Notes: a model not told the origin generated them from the sequence alone. Positions 25,999 to 38,575 are shown, numbered from the stretch's first letter. The stretch: DNA of 64,000 bases from Tetrahymena thermophila SB210 (GCF_000189635.1 NW_002476012.1:20069-84068), one strand, 5' to 3'. Translations and numbers: made by a program.

Positions 25999-28900
25999 AT
26001 GAAAAAAACATTGATTTTTGCTTTATTAAGTTTAATTAATATTTGTTTATGCCAAACGAATAGCACGCAGCTAATTTTCTAAATACTATAAGAATAAGGT
26101 GTAGAATTTGCTTATGATAGAAATAAATTCACAATAAATGGACTTTTGAAATCAGATATTGTATTTCATCTTGAAAATATTACTATTTATGATTATTTCA
26201 AAATTGAAAATAGAGATAGATTTGATATAAATTTTTAATAATTATCCTTGAAAGATGTTAAAATTGATATAAAGAACTAGAGTTTATTTTAATTAAATAA
26301 CGTAACTACTTTTTCAATATAATAACTTTAATTTGATAATGTAACAATAGAATCTCCTTTACTTACAGCTTAAAACTGTAATAGCATTGTATTTCTAGGT
26401 GGATATATTATAAATAGTCATCTTTACTAAGGATTTGGTCAATTTTTTAATAATTTATACTTTCGTGTCGAAAAAATGTTTGTAGATATAAATACCCTTC
26501 AAAGCTTAAATGAAAATTTTTATTAACATACCAATACTGAGATCTCGGATATGATAAGCTGTACTTTTGGTGATTATTAGAATCCTTTTTATGAAAACGT
26601 TAATTAGAATAGTTCTTAAGTGACAAATTATGAAGATTCCAAACAAAATATTAAAATTTAAGTTAGGAGCGAGAATAAAAATAATAAATATCTAAATTTT
26701 ATTGAATTAAAATTTAATTTACCTTCAATGAACCTAAGATATTAATTTTAAGATATAAAAGCAAACTTTGAAAGCTTAAACTTAAGATTTATTCTTATAA
26801 TATGCCCTATATTATTTTAATTTAGAATTATAGATTGTTAATTTAAGAATATGAAGAGTTTAGATTCAGGAGGCTGCTTTAGTAATATAGGTTCTGCTTT
26901 TCTTATATTTACAAATACAGTTTTTGACTCTTGCTATAGTGGTATGTTTGGTGGTGCTTTATATAGTAGTACCTTAAAAGTAACAGATCAGCTTATCATT
27001 AAAAATTCTAAAAGTAAAATAGGTGGAGGAGCATTTCTAGGCTCTGAATCTTGCGGCGCCGCTATAAATAATTTAGAAAAAATTAACTTTTTTAATGATA
27101 GCAATACAGCTACTATTTCTTCTCAACAATATTATAAATGCACTAATTAGCCTGATTATAATAAAATCACTTAATGCAATCTATTTGAATTAGATTCTAT
27201 ATTTTAATTAAATACTGAATTAGTAAATACCTAATATTATTTAGTCTAGTCTGAAGTAAAAATAAAAGATATGGGATCAAATCCTCATATTGTTTATTAT
27301 AGTACATTATTTTAAAATATGATATATGTATTAAGATTAAGAGTAGAATATGAATGTCCAGAGAAATAACTTCCATAAATATGTAGTATTAGGGAATTTA
27401 ATGAAGACCAATCAATAGGAAATCTCTATAAATTTATTGATGATGATGAAAAATAATATTTTTATAATTTTGAAATACCTAACGCAAATTATCCTTATCT
27501 TTTGACTAGCTATTCTTAATATTTTGATTGTAAACTAAAAAGTTATGCTTTTATTTTTAAATTGCGTCCTTTAATGGAAATGGGTCGTTCTGTTTGTACA
27601 CTTAATACAAGATATGGCTGTTATAATCCAACAAATTTGTGTATATAAGGAATGTAATAAATTTTTAATTTACAGCAATAGTAAATGTAATGCAAATACT
27701 GTGATATTGGAACTTATAATGACGAATCAACAGATCGATGTGAAGTATGCAACACAGAAAAGTTTGATAAATGTTATGCAAATGATTCTTACTTAAAATA
27801 AAATTTTTGGAGACCTTATAATTCAAATTATAACGACATTTATTTTTGTTAGTTAAATTAGAAAAGTTGTTAGGGTAGTAATAGGTCTGGATATGGAAAC
27901 GATTTATGTTCTGAAGGTTATATTGGAGCTTAATGCTTAACGTGTGATATTAATAGCGAATTTTGGAATGGATAATATGGATAGTAAGGCTACTTTTAAT
28001 GTGTTAAGTGCAGTTCTCTCAACAATAATGATACATTTATTTACTTATCATTAGCAACAATTCTTTTCGTATTTTTCTTCACGATAATAAGTAGCTTTAG
28101 AAGGATGAGAAAGTAAGTCTACAGAAGATACCTTTCTTTCTATATGAAAAAGATATACATAGGATCCAGTTTTATTAGATAGAGTTAGGCTTCTGTCTAT
28201 ACTAAAATTCTCATGTTTAATTTTTAGATGTATCTCTTGACTTACTATTTTGTTGATTTCGAAAAATATGATTCTTCTATTCATAGTAATATTTACAACT
28301 TATTTAATCCGTTATAAAACTCAGGTGGAATTTCATAGGATTGTTTTCTCAAATAATACTTTCCAACTAGTGAAAATTTAGGATTTATCAAATTATTGAT
28401 TTCAATAATTTCTCCTCTAATTTTAAATATTTTCTTTTGGTTGATACTATCACTTTATAGCCAAAAAAAAAAAAAATTTTACAATTTTTTAATGATAAAC
28501 AGTTTTACTTACAGCATTATTTTTATCTTTTAATCACCAATAATTTAGTACTCTGTTGAATCCTTAACATGCATTAAGTTATCTTCAAATGAGGAATATT
28601 TAATGATCAACACAAGAATTAACTGTAAAGATAATTATTGGATAAGTAAAATGACGTATTTGAGTATTGGAGCTCTAATTTTTTACATTTTATTCATTCC
28701 AATTTACATTTTTAGATACATATTTGTTAATAGAAAAAAGCTTGAAAACAGTAAGATGCTGATTGCATTTGGTTTCATATACGATGAATATAAAAGACAA
28801 TACTATTATTGGTAATTTATAAAATTGCTGCTCACAACATTATTATCTGTATTAGTTTCATTTGGTAAAACTCATATAATCTTATGTTGCTAAATATATT

Positions 28901-29388
28901 GCGCAATCCTGTGCATATACTCTGTTTTTTTAATATTCTGCAAGCCATTCTAATAAATTTCTATGAATAAAGTAGAATTAATTTCTATCATTTTATCAGT
29001 ATTATACTTTCTATCATCAATCAGCTTATAGTTGGAATTTAGTTCAGATAATTAGTACGATTAATATCAAGTTGGCAGAATAATGTCAGAAATATTTTAC
29101 TATTTAGTCTTAATTTGCTAATTTATTTTCTACCTTTATATCATCTGCTTGATCATATTATCTGTATTTTATACTTCTGTTTAAAAATTGTAAAAATTTT
29201 AAATTTTCTAGAGGCTTTTAAGACTATTTCCAAGAGCTAAACTTAAAGTGTATTCTAAAGACCTTGAAATTAATTTATAGAGATTTAGATAAGTAGTTAG
29301 AGGTATAATTATGGATTAAAGTACAAATCTTATTGCTGACGAAATATAAACTTTTTTAGTTTAAGAAAATGAAATAAACTTATAATGA
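25999..29388 (+). CDS. Secreted-head, multipass membrane protein with GxIGxxC module (copy 2)
   Basis: Single exon, 1,129 residues, ATG 25999 to TGA 29386-29388, a tandem duplicate of 19965-23360. It has the same parts in the same order: signal peptide (MKKTLIFALLSLINICLCQT), beta-helix-like segment (MFGGALYSSTLKV, IGGGAFLGSESC), Cys-rich block with GYIGAQCLTCD, then about eight membrane segments. No in-frame TGA was found. The first 250 codons differ from copy 1 by many substitutions and small indels. The last 450 codons are almost identical at the DNA level, including an unbroken run of 14 A inside the coding frame (codons CAA AAA AAA AAA AAA). Expected role as for copy 1: an unknown surface protein. 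Confidence 0.93.
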
Positions 29389-30028
29389 ATGAATAAGGTA
29401 TTTATTGTGTATGTGATTTATGAGTAAATTTATAAAGTTTATATATAAGAAGAATATTAATTTTTAATTTAATACTCTATTTTTTAAGGATTTTAAAAAT
29501 AATTTTATATTCAGAAGTCATCAATACATAAGTATCAAAAGTAATTAAGTATTTTAATAATACATAACTATTTTTGGTAATATTATAAAAAGTGCAAAAT
29601 GCAAAACAAAAAAAAGTTCAAAAATTTATTTTATGATAAAAATACCATAAAACTTTAATTAAAAATCATAACTTGATAATTTAAATTTAAATTTAATTTT
29701 TGTTTTTTAATAAGACATGTTGAATAGGCTAGATAGAATAGACTTTGAATAAGAAAATGAAGAATGGCAATCAATATAATCAGATAATATTTTATTTTGA
29801 ATTTCATAATACCAGCAATTACTATATATTTGCATATATGTAAAATAAATAAATAATACATAATGAATGATATTTATAAATATAAAATCAATAAAAAAAT
29901 CTATCATCTATCAATTTATATTTTAGGTTAAAAAAACTTTTTCAAACTAATATAAATTAAAACACAAATAATATTCTATTATTCAATCATTTAATATTAT
30001 TCATCCTTTTTTCGCCACTCGTTTATCA
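29389..30028. other. Convergent intergenic spacer
   Basis: About 640 bp between the stop of membrane-protein copy 2 (+) and the stop of the LRR gene (-). It is AT-rich with no credible coding sequence. Part of it (about 29870-30030) resembles the 3' flanks of the LRR genes at 46.3 kb and 53.7 kb. Confidence 0.7.
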
Positions 30029-33000
30029 TCAGAATTATTATTTAAAGACAACTAATCTTTTTGATTTAAGACACTTGCTTATTATTTTGAATTTTTATGA
30101 TTCATTCAATGAGCTAAAGATTTTATAATAAATTTGTGTAAATTTTAAAATAGAATAAAATTTAAAATTAAAAATTATTTCTTAAAATTAATAAATAAGA
30201 TAGGATTAGCGGAATAAAAAATATAAAAAAATAAATCAAATAAATTCAAATAGCTTTTTAGTTTTATGTTCATTTTTATAATTCAAAATATCACAATCCA
30301 AAACAAATAAACTGATTTTACCTAAGTTATAGTGTCAAATTTGAGAGATTAATGCACTTTGCTAAACCAGAACCTAAGCCTGATGCACCTTCATCACCAA
30401 TTTTATTCAAACTTTAAATATTGAAGAAAAAATATATCATTAAATAGTTAATTAGAAGGAAAAAATGAAGAAAAAATATGAAATAACAATAAAAGCAAAA
30501 GTTGAAAATAAAATGATGAGACAAATTAACAAAGAAAGAAAGAACAAAAAAAAGCAAGCACAATAAAAAGAAAAAGAAAAAAGAGCTTTATTGTTTTTAA
30601 TTTGATTTTATTATTCAAAATATCACAATCCAAAACATATAAACTGTTTTTACCCAAGTTATAGTGTCAAATTTGAGAGATTAATGCACTTTGCTAAACC
30701 AGAACCTAAGCCTGATGCACCTTCATCACCAATTTAATTTTATCTTTTTAAATATTGAAGAAAAAATATATCATTAAATAGTTAATTAGAAGGAAAAAAT
30801 ATGAAATAATAAGATTAATTAACAATAAAAGCAAAAGTTGAAAATAAAATGATGAGATAAATTAACAAAGAAAGAAAGAACAAAAAAAAGCAAGAACAAT
30901 AAAAAGAAAAAGAAAATAGAGCTTTATTGTTTTTAATTTGTTTTTATTATTCAAAATATCACAATCCAAAACAAATAAACTGTTTTTACTCAAGATAAAG
31001 TCTCAAATTTGAGAGATTAATGCACTTTGTTAAACCTGAACCTAAGCCTGATGCACCTTCATCACCAATTTAATTTTATCTTTTTAAATATTGAAGAAAA
31101 AATATATCATTAAATAGTTAATTAGAAGGAAAAAATATGAAATAATAAGATTAATTAACAATAAAAGCAAAAGTTGAAAATAAAATGATGAGATAAATTA
31201 ATAAAGAAAGAAAGAACAAAAAAAAAGCAAGCACAATAAAAAGAAAAAAAAATAGAGCTTTATTGTTTTTAATTTATTTTTATTATTCAAAATATCACAA
31301 TCCAAAACAAATAAACTGTTATTACTAAATGTTAAGTGTCAAATTTGAGAGATTAATGCACTTTGCTAAACCAGAACCTAAGCCTGATGCACCTTCATCA
31401 CCAATTTAATTTTATCTTTTTAAATATTGAAGAAAAAATATATCATTAAATAGTTAATTAGAAGGAAAAAATGAAGAAAAAATATGAAATAATAAGATTA
31501 ATTAACAATAAAAGCAAAAGTTTATAATTCAAAATATCACAATCCAAAACAAATAAACTGTTTTTACTCAAGATCTAGTGTCAAATTTGAGAGATTAATG
31601 CACTTTGCTAAACCAGAACCTAAGCCTGATGCACCTTCATCACCAATTTTATTATAGCTATTTAAATATTGAAGAAAAAATATATCATTAAATAGTTAAT
31701 TAGAAGGAAAAAATGAAGAAAAAATATGAAATAATAAGATTAATTAACAATAAAAGCAAAAGTTGAAAATAAAATGATGAGATAAATTAACAAAGAAAGA
31801 AAGAACAAAAAAAAGCAAGCACAATAAAAAGAAAAAGAAATAGAGCTTTATTGTTTTTAATTTATTTTTATTATTCAAAATATCACAATCCAAAACAAAT
31901 AAACTGTTTTTACTAAATGTTAAGTATCAAATTTGAGAGATTAATGCACTTTGCTAAACCAGAACCTAGGCCTGATGCACCTTTAGCACCAATTTCATTA
32001 CCACTTTTTAAATATTGAAGAAAAAATATATCATTAAATAGTTAATTAGAAGGAAAAAATGAAGAAAAAATATGAAATAATAAGATTAATTAACAATAAA
32101 AGCAAAAGTTGAAAATAAAATGATGAGATAAATTAACAAAGAAAGAAAGAACAAAAAAAAGCAAGCACAATAAAAAGAAAAAGAAATAGAGCTTTATTGT
32201 TTTTAATTTATTTTTATTATTCAAAATATCACAATCCAAAACAAATAAACTGTTTTTACTAAGTGTTAAGTATCAAATTTGAGAGATTAATGCACTTTGC
32301 TAAACCAGAACCTAGGCCTGATGCACCTTTAGCACCAATTTCATTACCACTTTTTAAATATTGAAGAAAAAATATATCATTAAATAGTTAATTAGAAGGA
32401 AAAAATGAAGAAAAAATATGAAATAATAAGATTAATTAACAATAAAAGCAAAAGTTGAAAATAAAATGATGAGATAAATTAACAAAGAAAGAAAGAACAA
32501 AAAAAAGCAAGCACAATAAAAAGAAAAAGAAAAAAGAGCTTTATTGTTTTTAATTTGATTTTATAATTAAAAATATCACAATCAAAAACAAATAAACTGT
32601 TTTTACTCAAGATCTAGTGTCAAATTTGAGAGATTAATGCACTTTGCTAAACCAGAACCTAAGCCTGATGCACCTTCATCACCAATTTTATTATAGCTAT
32701 TTAAATATTGAAGAAAAAATATATCATTAAATAGTTAATTAGAAGGAAAAAATATGAAATAATAAGATTAATTAACAATAAAAGCAAAATTTGAAAATAA
32801 AATGATGAGATAAATTAACAAAGAAAGAAAGAACAAAAAAAAGCAAGCACAATAAAAAGAAAAAGAAAATAGAGCTTTATTGTTTTTAATTTGTTTTTAT
32901 AATTCAAAATATTACAATCCAAAACAAATAAACTGTTTTTACCAAATATTAAGTGTCAAATTTGAGAGATTAATGCACTTTGCTAAACCAGAACCTAAGC

Positions 33001-33725
33001 CTGATGCACCTTCATCACCAATTTAATTTTAACTTTTTAAATATTGAAGAAAAAATATATCATTAAATAGTTAATTAGAAGGAAAAAATGAAGAAAAAAT
33101 ATGAAATAATAAGATTAATTAACAATAAAAGCAAAAGTTGAAAATAAAATGATGAGATAAATTAACAAAGAAAGAAAGAACAAAAAAAAGCAAGCACAAT
33201 AAAAAGAAAAAGAAAAAAGAGCTTAATTGTTTTTAATTTGTTTTTATTATTCAAAATATCACAATTCAAAACAAATAAACTGTTTTTACTAAATGTTAAG
33301 TATCAAATTTGAGAGATTAATGCACTTTGCTAAACCAGAACCTAGGCCTGATGCACCTTTAGCACCAATTTCATTACCACTTTTTAAATATTGAAGAAAA
33401 AATATATCATTAAATAGTTAATTAGAAGGAAAAAATGAAGAAAAAATATGAAATAATAAGATTAATTAACAATAAAAGCAAAAGTTGAAAATAAAATGAT
33501 GAGATAAATTAACAAAGAAAGAAAGAACAAAAAAAGCAAGCACAATAAAAAGAAAAAGAAAAAAGAGCTTTATTGTTTTTAATTTGTTTTTATTATTCAA
33601 AATATCACAATCCAAAACAAATAAACTGTTTTTACTAAATGATAAGTGTCAAATTTGAGAGATTAATGCACTTTGCTAAACCAGAACCTAAGCCTGATGC
33701 ACCTTCATCACCAATTTTATTATAG
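30029..33725 (-). CDS. LRR protein built from 11 near-identical exon cassettes (5' exon not identified)
   Basis: Last exon 30029-30077 encodes KCLKSKRLVVFKQQF then TGA. Eleven LRR exons, each exactly 90 bp, lie at 30322, 30654, 30990, 31326, 31568, 31914, 32260, 32607, 32943, 33290 and 33636 (low coordinates). Each reads as one 30-residue LRR such as QIGDEGASGLGSGLAKCIN followed by a short variable strand. Junctions are GT-AG after the second codon base. The start exon was not found; it should lie beyond 33725, and the region upstream shares its first 80 bp with the gene ending at 58479. At least 345 residues, probably a horseshoe-shaped intracellular binding protein. Exons and introns are nearly identical between units, so the array expanded recently. 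Confidence 0.85.
30322..33725 (-). repeat. Tandem exon-intron repeat array, 11 units of about 340 bp
   Basis: Start-to-start spacings are 332, 336, 336, 242, 346, 346, 347, 336, 347 and 346 bp. Introns are about 242-257 bp except one of 152 bp (31416-31567) that has lost an internal block. Unit types recur out of order: the exons at 31914, 32260 and 33290 share a ...GAKGASGLG version, and those at 31568 and 32607 share another. This suggests duplication of pairs of units as well as single ones. Confidence 0.95.
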
Positions 33726-34714
33726 CTTTTTAAATATTGAAGAAAAAATAAATCATTAAATAGAGTAAGTTGCCATACAAATTTCCAAAATGTGAGTTTT
33801 ATATACCAGCTTTACATTTTATAAAATTAAAATTTTAAATATTTTTTCAGAATTTTATTTCATCAAAAAAAACACACTGCTAAAAAAATAAATATTGATA
33901 TACTTTTATATTTTTTCTGTATAAATACGGTATAAAAAAAAGAAATTTAGCATCTAAATAAGAAGAGTATTTATTCCTTGAGAATGTTAATGAATTTTTA
34001 GTCATAATTTATATCTCAATATTTACAATTTAAAAATCTTAAATTTTTCTAGTAAAATACAAAATTAAATTTTGACATCTTTTTCACATTATATTCAAAT
34101 TTGTAATCTTTTCATTTCTAACTTAATTAGTATGAATTACATAGAAAATTTTCTAAGCATCTAGTTGCTATTGTATTAAATAATTAAATATTTTGCTCTT
34201 TCATTCATTAATTTGTTTAATGATTTTTCCTACAAAAGGTTTTTATCTTGTTTAAATAAAAAAACAGTGGATTAAATGATGATATTTGTTTATTATATAC
34301 TTACAATAATGAATTTTTAGATATTCTAAATAATTTTAGATTTGATATTATTGACTGAATAAATTTTTGAATTCTAAATTTGTTTAATTTTTTGATCTAT
34401 TTTAGACTATTAAATCAGGAATATTATTTTTATTGAAACATTTACATCAAAGATATCAATATTTTAAAGTTATAACTTTGAATCCATATTAATATTTTTT
34501 TATTTGTTTATTTATGTGTTCTATATTATAAAAAATAACTAATTCCTCAATTATTAAATAAATAAAGGTTTGAAATAATTCAAAAGTCTAGTAAATTATT
34601 GTACTACTATATATAAAAATATGAATGAATTATTTCTAAAATGAAATTATTTATAACAAATTTTAATATAGTTATTCATTATTATTTTAAATGATTAAAT
34701 CTATTTTGTTAAAT
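33726..34714. other. Region 5' of the LRR array, no confirmed gene
   Basis: About 1 kb. Positions 33757-33840 match 57590-57675 upstream of another LRR gene, so the gene's first intron probably extends here. On the minus strand 34305-34487 is an open stretch (ATG at 34487, MDSKLQLQNIDIFDVNV) ending at a strong GTAAGTATA donor, but it ends in phase 0 whereas the family needs phase 2. It is only a weak candidate first exon. Confidence 0.45.
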
Positions 34715-35062
34715 TCAATTATTATCAATTTTCTTGAAAGAAACGACTTATAAGTTTTTTAACCAAGGTTAACTCAAAACTTCAACAATCCAGCCTTAGT
34801 CATCAAACATAATATAGAATTTGAACATAAAACCACTAACAACCTTTTGGTATACAGCAGCAATTTTAGGAGTGACGTCAGAAGTTACGATTTTCTTGGA
34901 AATCAAGTAATCTAAGGCAGCTTAGTAGGCTTCTCCATGCATCTCTTCATTGTAATCAACTAATTGATAACCACCATCTTTATCATCGTTATTACTTTAA
35001 GCATAAGCAATACTCAAACAAACAGCAATAACAGCCAAAAAAATTAATTTTCTCATTTTCAT
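34715..35062 (-). CDS. Secreted cystatin-family cysteine protease inhibitor
   Basis: Single exon, 115 residues, ATG 35062 (a second ATG two codons on) to TGA 34715-34717. Residues 1-22 are a signal peptide (MKMRKLIFLAVIAVCLSIAYA). The mature part shows the three cystatin contact elements: an N-terminal GG (DGGYQLVDYN), the first hairpin QKVVSGFMFKFYIMF (family form QxVxG; here Lys sits where Gln is usual, with a Gln just before) and a second hairpin QPW near the C terminus. Length fits a single stefin/cystatin domain. Cystatins block papain-like proteases by inserting these elements in the active site. It is likely secreted or sent to vacuoles, where ciliates keep many cathepsins. Codon choice (GCT, GTT, AAG) is less AT-biased than in its neighbours, suggesting good expression. 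Confidence 0.87.
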
Positions 35063-35371
35063 TTTAATTTTTTCTTAATTAGTTTTTTTTTTTGATTTAA
35101 TTATTATTAATTTCTAAATTGATTCCTAACTTTTTAATTCCTTTTTAGTTATTATAAATATTAAAATTTGAACTCGCTTATGCTTAAAATACAACAATCT
35201 ATTTTATTATATTGTTTTTAGTTAAAAATAGTATTGTACCTGATTAGATGATTATTTGTGAATAATATATGGCTCGCTTTTAATATAATAAATCAGTGTT
35301 TGGTTTATTTTAATCAAAATTGTATATAAAATTTTAAAATAGAATATTTTTATAATTTAAAGGAATTTTAA

Positions 35372-38300
35372 AATCGTATAAATTAATTGCTATTACATAT
35401 TACTCTAAAAAAGATTTTGGATATAAAATCTAGATTTATTTTGATAAAAAAGAAAAATATTTACTTAAGATGACAAACTGGCTATCGATTTATTCATTCA
35501 GAATATAAATAATAAAAGAATATCATAACTTCTATTATAGAGTTTTTAAATTCGGAATGATTACTTAACCTAGAAGGGAATATCTTTTAAACATAAATCA
35601 TAACTTTTTTAAAATACTAAAAATTTTTATTTTTGAGAAAATAAATTTATTTCTACATATCACAATTTAATTATTTTCCTTTTATTTTTTAAAATTGAAT
35701 AGGAATAATTTAAAAATTACAAAAATTTCATAAAAGACTATCAAAATACATTTTATTCTTTTCTTGTAGGCATTTTAAATTTTTTGATTTTTTGATTTGG
35801 TATTTTAATTTTAGTTTTCAGATTTCATCAAACATGTTAAAAAGATACAATTTATTTATCAAATAAATTAATTAAGTGAAATTAAAACAAATAAATTTCA
35901 TCGTTTACTTTTCAATCAAAGATTTTTGATGAAATACTAATTTTATTTAATTTAAGAAAAATTTGTTTTTAATTTTTAGTTATTATTGCAAAGAAATGTA
36001 AGATATGTTTGTAAGTACTTTAACTAAATATATGAATATAAAGATACAGATAATATCTTTAATTAATCTTTATAAAAATACAAAGTTTGATCATTTTGTT
36101 TTGCATACTTACAATTTATTTAAAAGGGAAACACCGTATTTGAGTATATGCAAATCAAAACCATCTCTATAAATTAATTGTTTTGATAATATATTCTAAA
36201 AAAAGATTTTGGATATTAAATATAAATTTATTTTGATAAAAAAGAAAAATATTTGCTTAAGATGACGAATTCACTATTGATTCATTCATTCAGAACATAA
36301 ATAATAAAAGAATATCATAACTTCTAAAAAAGAGTTTTTAAATTCGGAATGATTACTTAACCTAGAAGGAAATATCTTTTAAACATAAATCATAACTTTT
36401 TTATATTACTAAAAATTTTTATTTTGAAGAAAATAAATTTATTTCTACATATTTCAATTTAATTCTTTTGCTTTTATTTTTTAAATTGTAAAGAAATAAT
36501 TTAAAAATTACATAAAAGACTATCAAAATACATTTTATCCTTTTCTTGTAGGCATTTTAAATTGTTTGATTTTTTGATTTGGTATTTTAATTTTTGTTTT
36601 CAGATTTCATCAAAAATGTTAAAAAGATATAATTTATTTATCAAATAAATTAATTAAGTGAAATTAAAACAAATAAATTTCATCGTTTACCTTTCAATCA
36701 AAGATTTTTGATGAAATACTAATTTTATTTAATCTAAGAAAAATTAGTTTTTAATAAGATATGTTTGTAAGTACTTAAACTAAATATATGAATATAAAAA
36801 TACAGATAATATCTTTAATTAATCTTTATAAAAATACAAAGTTTGATCATTTTTTTTGCTAACTTACAATTGATTTAAAAGGGAAACACCAAATTTGAGT
36901 TTATGCAAATCAAAACCATCTCTTTTAATTAATTGCTTTTACAAAATACTCTAAAAAAAGATTTTGGATCTTAAATCTAGATTTATTTTGATAAAAAAGA
37001 AAAATATTTGCTTAAGATGACGAATTCACTATTGATTCATTCAGAACATAAATAATAAAGAATATCATAACTTCTATTAAATAGTTTTTAAATTCGGAAT
37101 GATTACTTAACCTAGAAGGGAATATCTTTTAAACATAAATCATAATTTTTTTAAAATACTAAAAATTTATATTTTGGAGAAAATAAATTTATTTTTACAT
37201 ATCTCAATTTAATTGTTTTACTTTTTTTTTAAAAAATTGAATAGGAATAATTTAAAAATTACAAAAATTTCATAAAAGACTATCAAAATACATTTTATTC
37301 TTTTCTTGCAGGCATTTTAAATTTTCTGATTTTTTGATTTGGTATTTTAATTTTAGTTTTCAGATTTCATCAAAAATGTTAAAAAGATACAATTTATTTA
37401 TCAAATAAATTAATTAAGTGAAATTAAAACAAATAAATTTCATCGTTTACTTTTCAATCAAAGATTTTTGATGAAATGCTAATTTTATTTAATTTAAGAA
37501 AAATTAGTTGCTAATTTTTAGTTATTATTGCAAAGAAATGTAAGATATGTTTGTAAGTACTTAAACTAAATATATGAATACAAATATAAATATAAAGATA
37601 ATATTTTTAATTAATAACTATAAAAATATATATTTTGATCATTTTCTTGCTGCATACTTATAATTAATTTAAAACACATATTTGAGTATATGCAAATCAA
37701 AACCATCTCTCTTAATTAATTGCTATTAAAATATACTCTAAAATAAGATTTTGGATATAAAATCTAGATTTATTTTGATAAAAAAGAAAAATTTTTGCTT
37801 AAGAAGATGAACTGATTATTTATTGATTCATTCATTCAGAACATAGATAATAAAGAATATCATAACTTATATTAAAGAGTTTTTAAATTCGGAATGATTA
37901 CTTAACCTAGAAGGGAATATCTTTTAAACATAAATCATAATTTTTTTAAAATACTAAAAATTTTTATTTTGGAGAAAATAAATTTATTTCTACATATCTC
38001 AATTTAATTATTTTCTTTTTATTATTAAAAATTGTTGAGGAATAATTTAAAAATTACAAAAATTTCATAAAAGACTGTCAAAATACACTTTATTCCTTTC
38101 ATGTAGGCATTTTAAATTTTCTGATTTTTTAATTTTAGTTTTCAGATTTCATCAAAAATGTTAAAAAGATACAATTTATTTATCAAATAAATTAAGTGAA
38201 ATTAAAACAAGTAAATTTCATCATTTACTTTTCAATCAAAGATTTTTGATGAAACTCTAATTTTATTTAATTTAAGAAAAATTAGTTATTAATTTTTAGT

Positions 38301-38460
38301 AATTATTGCAAAGAAATGCAAGATATGTTTGTAAGTACTTTAACTAAATATATAAATATAAAGATACAGATAATATTTTTAATTAATCTCTATAAAAATA
38401 CATATTTTGATCATTTTCTTGTTGAATACTTACAATTTATTTAAAAGGGAAACACCTTAT
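35372..38460. repeat. Four tandem copies of a ~770-bp non-coding repeat
   Basis: Units begin near 35372, 36165, 36925 and 37705 and share, in order, an ATTTTGGAT block, a stretch of about 30 bases ending in GAAAAAT, TTCGGAATGATTACTTAACC, and CATCGTTTACTTTTCAATC-like blocks. Copies are about 90% alike, with small indels and one missing block in copy 4. No frame is kept across copies, so it looks non-coding. It ends about 115 bp from an assembly gap, so the true copy number may be higher. Confidence 0.9.
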
Positions 38461-38575
38461 TTAAATATATAAGGCGGCAGGGCTATTCGTGTGCCACCTC
38501 TTTATTTTTATATGTATTAGTATTTTCTTAGGCACTTATTAAAAATTAATTTTTTTGAAAAGAAAAAAAGGGGAT
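38461..38575. other. Short GC-rich patch before the gap
   Basis: Positions about 38470-38500 (AGGCGGCAGGGCTATTC, then GTGTGCCACCTC) are strikingly GC-rich for this DNA. The ends can pair imperfectly (GG-GGCA with TGCC-CC). Function unknown; possibly a structured RNA or sequence brought in at the contig end. Confidence 0.4.

Noticed and set aside
29655-29907. Two overlapping minus-strand ORFs
   Set aside because: They lie in AT-rich spacer, have Ile/Tyr/Phe-dominated composition, no splice context and no match to neighbours.
30322-33725. Regular repeat array resembling a CRISPR at first sight
   Set aside because: Units are about 340 bp, contain a 90-bp coding exon with splice sites, and the organism is a eukaryote.
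34305-34487. Candidate first exon MDSKLQLQNI for the 30-kb LRR gene
   Set aside because: Despite a strong GTAAGTATA donor it ends in phase 0, while all confirmed family first exons end in phase 2. Kept only as a weak possibility.
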